A stretch of DNA of 64,000 bases from Staphylococcus sp. GTDB taxonomy: Bacteria; Bacteroidota; Bacteroidia; Bacteroidales; Muribaculaceae. A model generated the notes under the pieces. It saw only the letters and a program-made list of their open reading frames with translations, did not search any database and was not told the origin of the DNA. Every line of letters starts with the position of its first letter. The first letter of the stretch is position 1. The position numbers were made by a program, and so were the translations under genes. The stretch lies in assembly GCA_023665865.1 (NCBI GenBank), contig JAMPDC010000001.1:1351989-1415988 (forward strand), written 5' to 3'. Positions 61,380-64,000 of the stretch are shown in pieces.

Positions 61380-61387
61380 TAACTTTG
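61380..61387 (+). promoter_or_regulatory. -7 element of the serine acetyltransferase gene
   Basis: An exact TAACTTTG, with TTTTC about 20 bases upstream. It excludes the upstream in-frame TTG at 61385 and supports the start at 61424. Confidence 0.65.
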
Positions 61388-61423
61388 CACTCTCAGACGA
61401 GTCCCCCCTCATCAGCTGAAATC

Positions 61424-62335
61424 ATGGAACAGACAAAGCGGCCAAGCATCGACCGGGTGATAGGTCACCTGTGTAGCATCGACGATATGCGACATGTATG
61501 CCCCACCCGATCGGGTGAAGGTGAACCCCTGCTGTCAAACAGCTCCACACGCCGCATCGTCGAGCTCGCCTCGCGCCTTATGTTTCCGGGATTTTTCACG
61601 GAAAGCGGTGGCGGTCCATCGGTCATGCGCTCGGTCATGACTCTCGAATGTCACGAACTTCACGATCTTCTCGTCACGCAGATCACTGCCGGACTTTGCT
61701 TTGACCGCAACAACTGCGAGACCTCCCTGACCGAACTGCGCTCACAAGCCGGCCAATGTGCCGACATCTTCGTCGAAAGCCTCCCCGCCATACGCCATAT
61801 CCTCGATACCGACATCGAAGCCACCTATCTCGGTGACCCCGCCGCAATCTCCCACCACGAGGTCATCGCCTGCTATCCGGGCTTCCGCGCCACCATCAGC
61901 TACCGCATAGCCCACCGCCTCTATGAGCTCGGGGTGCCGATCGTCCCGCGCATGATCACCGAGCTGGCCCACTCCGACACAGGCATCGACATTCATCCGG
62001 CAGCCACTATAGGCGAGCGCTTCGTCATCGACCACGGTACGGGTGTGGTCATCGGTGCGACAGCCATCATCGGCGACAATGTAAAAATATACCAGGGCGT
62101 CACCTTGGGCGCCAAGAGCTTTGTGACCGACGACTCCAACAATCCCGTCAAGGGTATTCCCCGCCATCCGATCATCGGTAACAACGTCGTCATCTACTCC
62201 AACTCCACCATACTCGGACGTGTCAATATCGGCGATAATGCCATCATCGGCGGTAACCTCTGGGTGACACGCGATGTGGAGCCCGGCGAAAAACTCATCC
62301 AGGCCCGCGCCGACAATTTCCGGTCGTCGCGCTGA
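61424..62335 (+). CDS. cysE: Serine O-acetyltransferase
   Basis: A 303-residue protein from the ATG at 61424. About residues 1-165 form the helical N-terminal domain. About 165-290 form the left-handed beta-helix with hexapeptide repeats and the catalytic region (DIHPAATIGERFVIDHGTGVVIGATAIIGDNVKIYQGVTLGA). It makes O-acetylserine for cysteine synthesis. The long N-terminus is typical of the Bacteroidota/EpsC-type branch. Confidence 0.93.
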   Translation: MEQTKRPSIDRVIGHLCSIDDMRHVCPTRSGEGEPLLSNSSTRRIVELASRLMFPGFFTESGGGPSVMRSVMTLECHELHDLLVTQITAGLCFDRNNCETSLTELRSQAGQCADIFVESLPAIRHILDTDIEATYLGDPAAISHHEVIACYPGFRATISYRIAHRLYELGVPIVPRMITELAHSDTGIDIHPAATIGERFVIDHGTGVVIGATAIIGDNVKIYQGVTLGAKSFVTDDSNNPVKGIPRHPIIGNNVVIYSNSTILGRVNIGDNAIIGGNLWVTRDVEPGEKLIQARADNFRSSR

Positions 62336-62437
62336 CGTCACACAGGCGCCCTCCATCCACCCCCCCCGACGGATCTCTCAGGCGGAAAAGCAACCAAGAA
62401 GAAAAGAAATAGAATCAGCATATTATTCAGAAATAGA

Positions 62438-64000
62438 ATGGAACAACGTTTTGAAATGGTCGCCAAGACTTTCAAAGGTCTTGAAGAAGTGCTCGCCGAA
62501 GAGCTCCGCCAGATCGGAGCCGTCAATGTCGAGCCCGGCCGACGCATGGTCTCCTTTGAAGGTGACATCTCAACTCTCTACCGCGCCAACATCTGCTGCC
62601 GCACAGCTCTCAGCATCCTCAAACCAATCTACAAGTTTATCGCCAAGGACGCCGATTCGCTCTATGAGATGGTGAAGGAATACAACTGGAGCGAGGTGAT
62701 GACTCTTGAGAAGACTTTTTCCATCGACACGACCACTCACTCTTCGGAGTTCACCCACTCGCGCTTCGTGACCTACAGGGTCAAGGACGCGATCGTCGAC
62801 TATTTCAAAGACCGTTTCGGGCCCGACAAGCGCCCCGGCGTGCGCCTTAACGATGCCGACGTGATGATCAACGTCCACATCGACGGCGACCGCGTCACTC
62901 TCTCGCTCAATTCATCGGGCGAGTCGCTCCACAAGCGCGGATGGCGTGTGGCCCAGACCGAAGCCCCCATCAACGAGGTGCTTGCCGCCGGCATCATCCT
63001 CAAGAGCGGATGGCGCGGCGACTCCCCCTTCGTCGACCCGATGTGTGGCTCGGGCACCTTCCTGATCGAGGCTGCCATGATCGCCGCCGACATCAAGCCC
63101 GGATCCTATCGCAAGGACTTCGCTTTCGAGCACTGGCATGACTACGACAGTGAGCTCTTCGAGAAAATCATGGAGGAGTGTTCACAGCACCGCGACGTGA
63201 AATTCAAGATCTACGGCGCCGACGTCTCGCCCAAAGCCGTCGCCATCGCCGAACGCAACATCCTCTCGGCCGGTGTCGACGAGTATGTCAACCTCCGCAT
63301 CAAGGCTCTCCAGCAGTGGGACGCCGCTCCCGCCGACGGCACTCCGGGTGTCCTCGTCACCAATCCCCCTTACGGTGAGCGTATCAACACCGAGGACATG
63401 GAACTCCTCTACAAGCTCATCGGCACAAAGCTAAAGCGCGTCTTCCTCGGCTATCACGCATGGATCATCTCGTCAAACCTCGACTGCCTGACCGCCATCG
63501 GTCTCACTCCCTCGACCAAAGAGGATATGCAGAACGGCGGTCTTGACTGCGAACTGCGCGAATACGTGATCTTCGAAGGCACCAAGAGCGAATTCCGCCG
63601 CGAAGGAGGGGTGCTCAAGGAGGAGGGCAGCAGCCGTCCCGAGCGCAAACGCCAGGAGCGCAAGAGCGACCGCGAGTGGAAACGCGACGCCCGCGAGAAA
63701 GGCATGGGAGGCAAGGAGGCCGGTGGATTCCGCCGCAAATCAAATCCTCTCGAGGACAAATATCGTCCGAAAAAGGGTGGCTATGCCCGCAACGAGGAGC
63801 GCCGCCGCAAATTCAAGGAGGAGACCGCCGCACAGAGCGAGGCTGAGGAACTGCTCTCTCGCCACCGCAACCCCCACGCGCTGAAATCGCTCGGCGAATC
63901 GCCCAAACGCCCGTCAATCCCCGCTCCCGAAGGTCCCTTCATGCGCACACGCCGCCGCTGGAAGCGTCCCGACAGCAACAACAGCAGCGAAAACCAAGGA
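62438..64000 (+). CDS. THUMP-domain class I SAM-dependent RNA methyltransferase, 3' truncated
   Basis: The frame is open from the ATG at 62438 to the window end, at least 521 residues. A THUMP domain (about 1-165) is followed by a Rossmann methyltransferase domain with DPMCGSGTFLIEA (SAM site) and NPPYGERI (N6-adenine or N2-guanine type motif). The overall order matches the RlmL/RlmK N-terminal half (23S rRNA m2G) and related Trm14/YpsC-like enzymes. After about residue 385 there is a long Arg/Lys/Glu-rich tail of at least 130 residues (RRPERKRQERKSDR-like, GGFRRKSN), probably RNA-binding. Confidence 0.9.
   Translation, partial: MEQRFEMVAKTFKGLEEVLAEELRQIGAVNVEPGRRMVSFEGDISTLYRANICCRTALSILKPIYKFIAKDADSLYEMVKEYNWSEVMTLEKTFSIDTTTHSSEFTHSRFVTYRVKDAIVDYFKDRFGPDKRPGVRLNDADVMINVHIDGDRVTLSLNSSGESLHKRGWRVAQTEAPINEVLAAGIILKSGWRGDSPFVDPMCGSGTFLIEAAMIAADIKPGSYRKDFAFEHWHDYDSELFEKIMEECSQHRDVKFKIYGADVSPKAVAIAERNILSAGVDEYVNLRIKALQQWDAAPADGTPGVLVTNPPYGERINTEDMELLYKLIGTKLKRVFLGYHAWIISSNLDCLTAIGLTPSTKEDMQNGGLDCELREYVIFEGTKSEFRREGGVLKEEGSSRPERKRQERKSDREWKRDAREKGMGGKEAGGFRRKSNPLEDKYRPKKGGYARNEERRRKFKEETAAQSEAEELLSRHRNPHALKSLGESPKRPSIPAPEGPFMRTRRRWKRPDSNNSSENQG

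Overview
The window looks like chromosome of a Bacteroidales bacterium, most likely a gut Muribaculaceae-type organism (family assignment is inference). The evidence is Bacteroidota-type promoters (TTTG, about 20 bases, TAnnTTTG), weak Shine-Dalgarno signals, and lineage-typical genes: DUF4492-cydAB, rpmB-rpmG-DUF4295, fused SecDF, DUF3298, ECF/FecR/TonB-receptor/DUF4249, and a debranching enzyme-GT4-GH57 operon. The background is fairly GC-rich with a few AT-richer islands. No rRNA, tRNA or CRISPR array was seen.

Layout. 1-7.1 kb: 3' part of secDF, the cytochrome bd operon and a secreted GH31 glycosidase. 7.1-9.1 kb: an AT-rich two-gene short-chain dehydrogenase cassette flanked by two near-identical 73-bp direct repeats; one enzyme strongly resembles 7-alpha-hydroxysteroid dehydrogenase. 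9.1-15 kb: M18 aminopeptidase, a DUF3298 lipoprotein, acpP-fabF, a small lipoprotein and the L28-L33-DUF4295 operon. 15-20 kb: glycogen operon. 20-26.6 kb: a lone glycosyltransferase, a hairpin-rich inverted-arm element, an unrecognised gene, then on the minus strand cinA, a thioredoxin, a VKOR fused to a degenerate C39-like domain, a 50-aa peptide, tsaD and a toxin-antitoxin-like pair. 27-36 kb: OmpA-family protein with structured flanks, cvpA, sufB without sufCD, tetrapyrrole methylase, MBL hydrolase, HD hydrolase, queA, rpe, DedA. 36-43 kb: UDG-family protein, flavodiiron protein, efp, slyD, Zn-ribbon coiled coil, Nif3, aspS. 43-48.4 kb: ECF sigma, FecR anti-sigma, TonB receptor, DUF4249 lipoprotein. 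48.6-58.6 kb: phosphoglucomutase, AGCS symporter, prfB with a programmed +1 frameshift, AspT-type exchanger, glsA, truA, speA. 58.8-64 kb: abundant-type TPR/OmpA-like lipoprotein, ion-channel-like protein with an atypical filter, serine acetyltransferase, and a THUMP RNA methyltransferase cut by the window end.

Most genes are housekeeping. The best candidates for something new are the Trx/VKOR-C39/peptide operon (21.9-23.4 kb) and the repeat-flanked hydroxysteroid dehydrogenase pair (7.15-9.13 kb). Secondary interest lies in the two-armed repeat element with a half-copy 12 kb away, the hairpin touching the thioredoxin start codon, the channel lacking a GYG filter, and an arginine decarboxylase/glutaminase/amino-acid exchanger neighbourhood suggestive of acid resistance.
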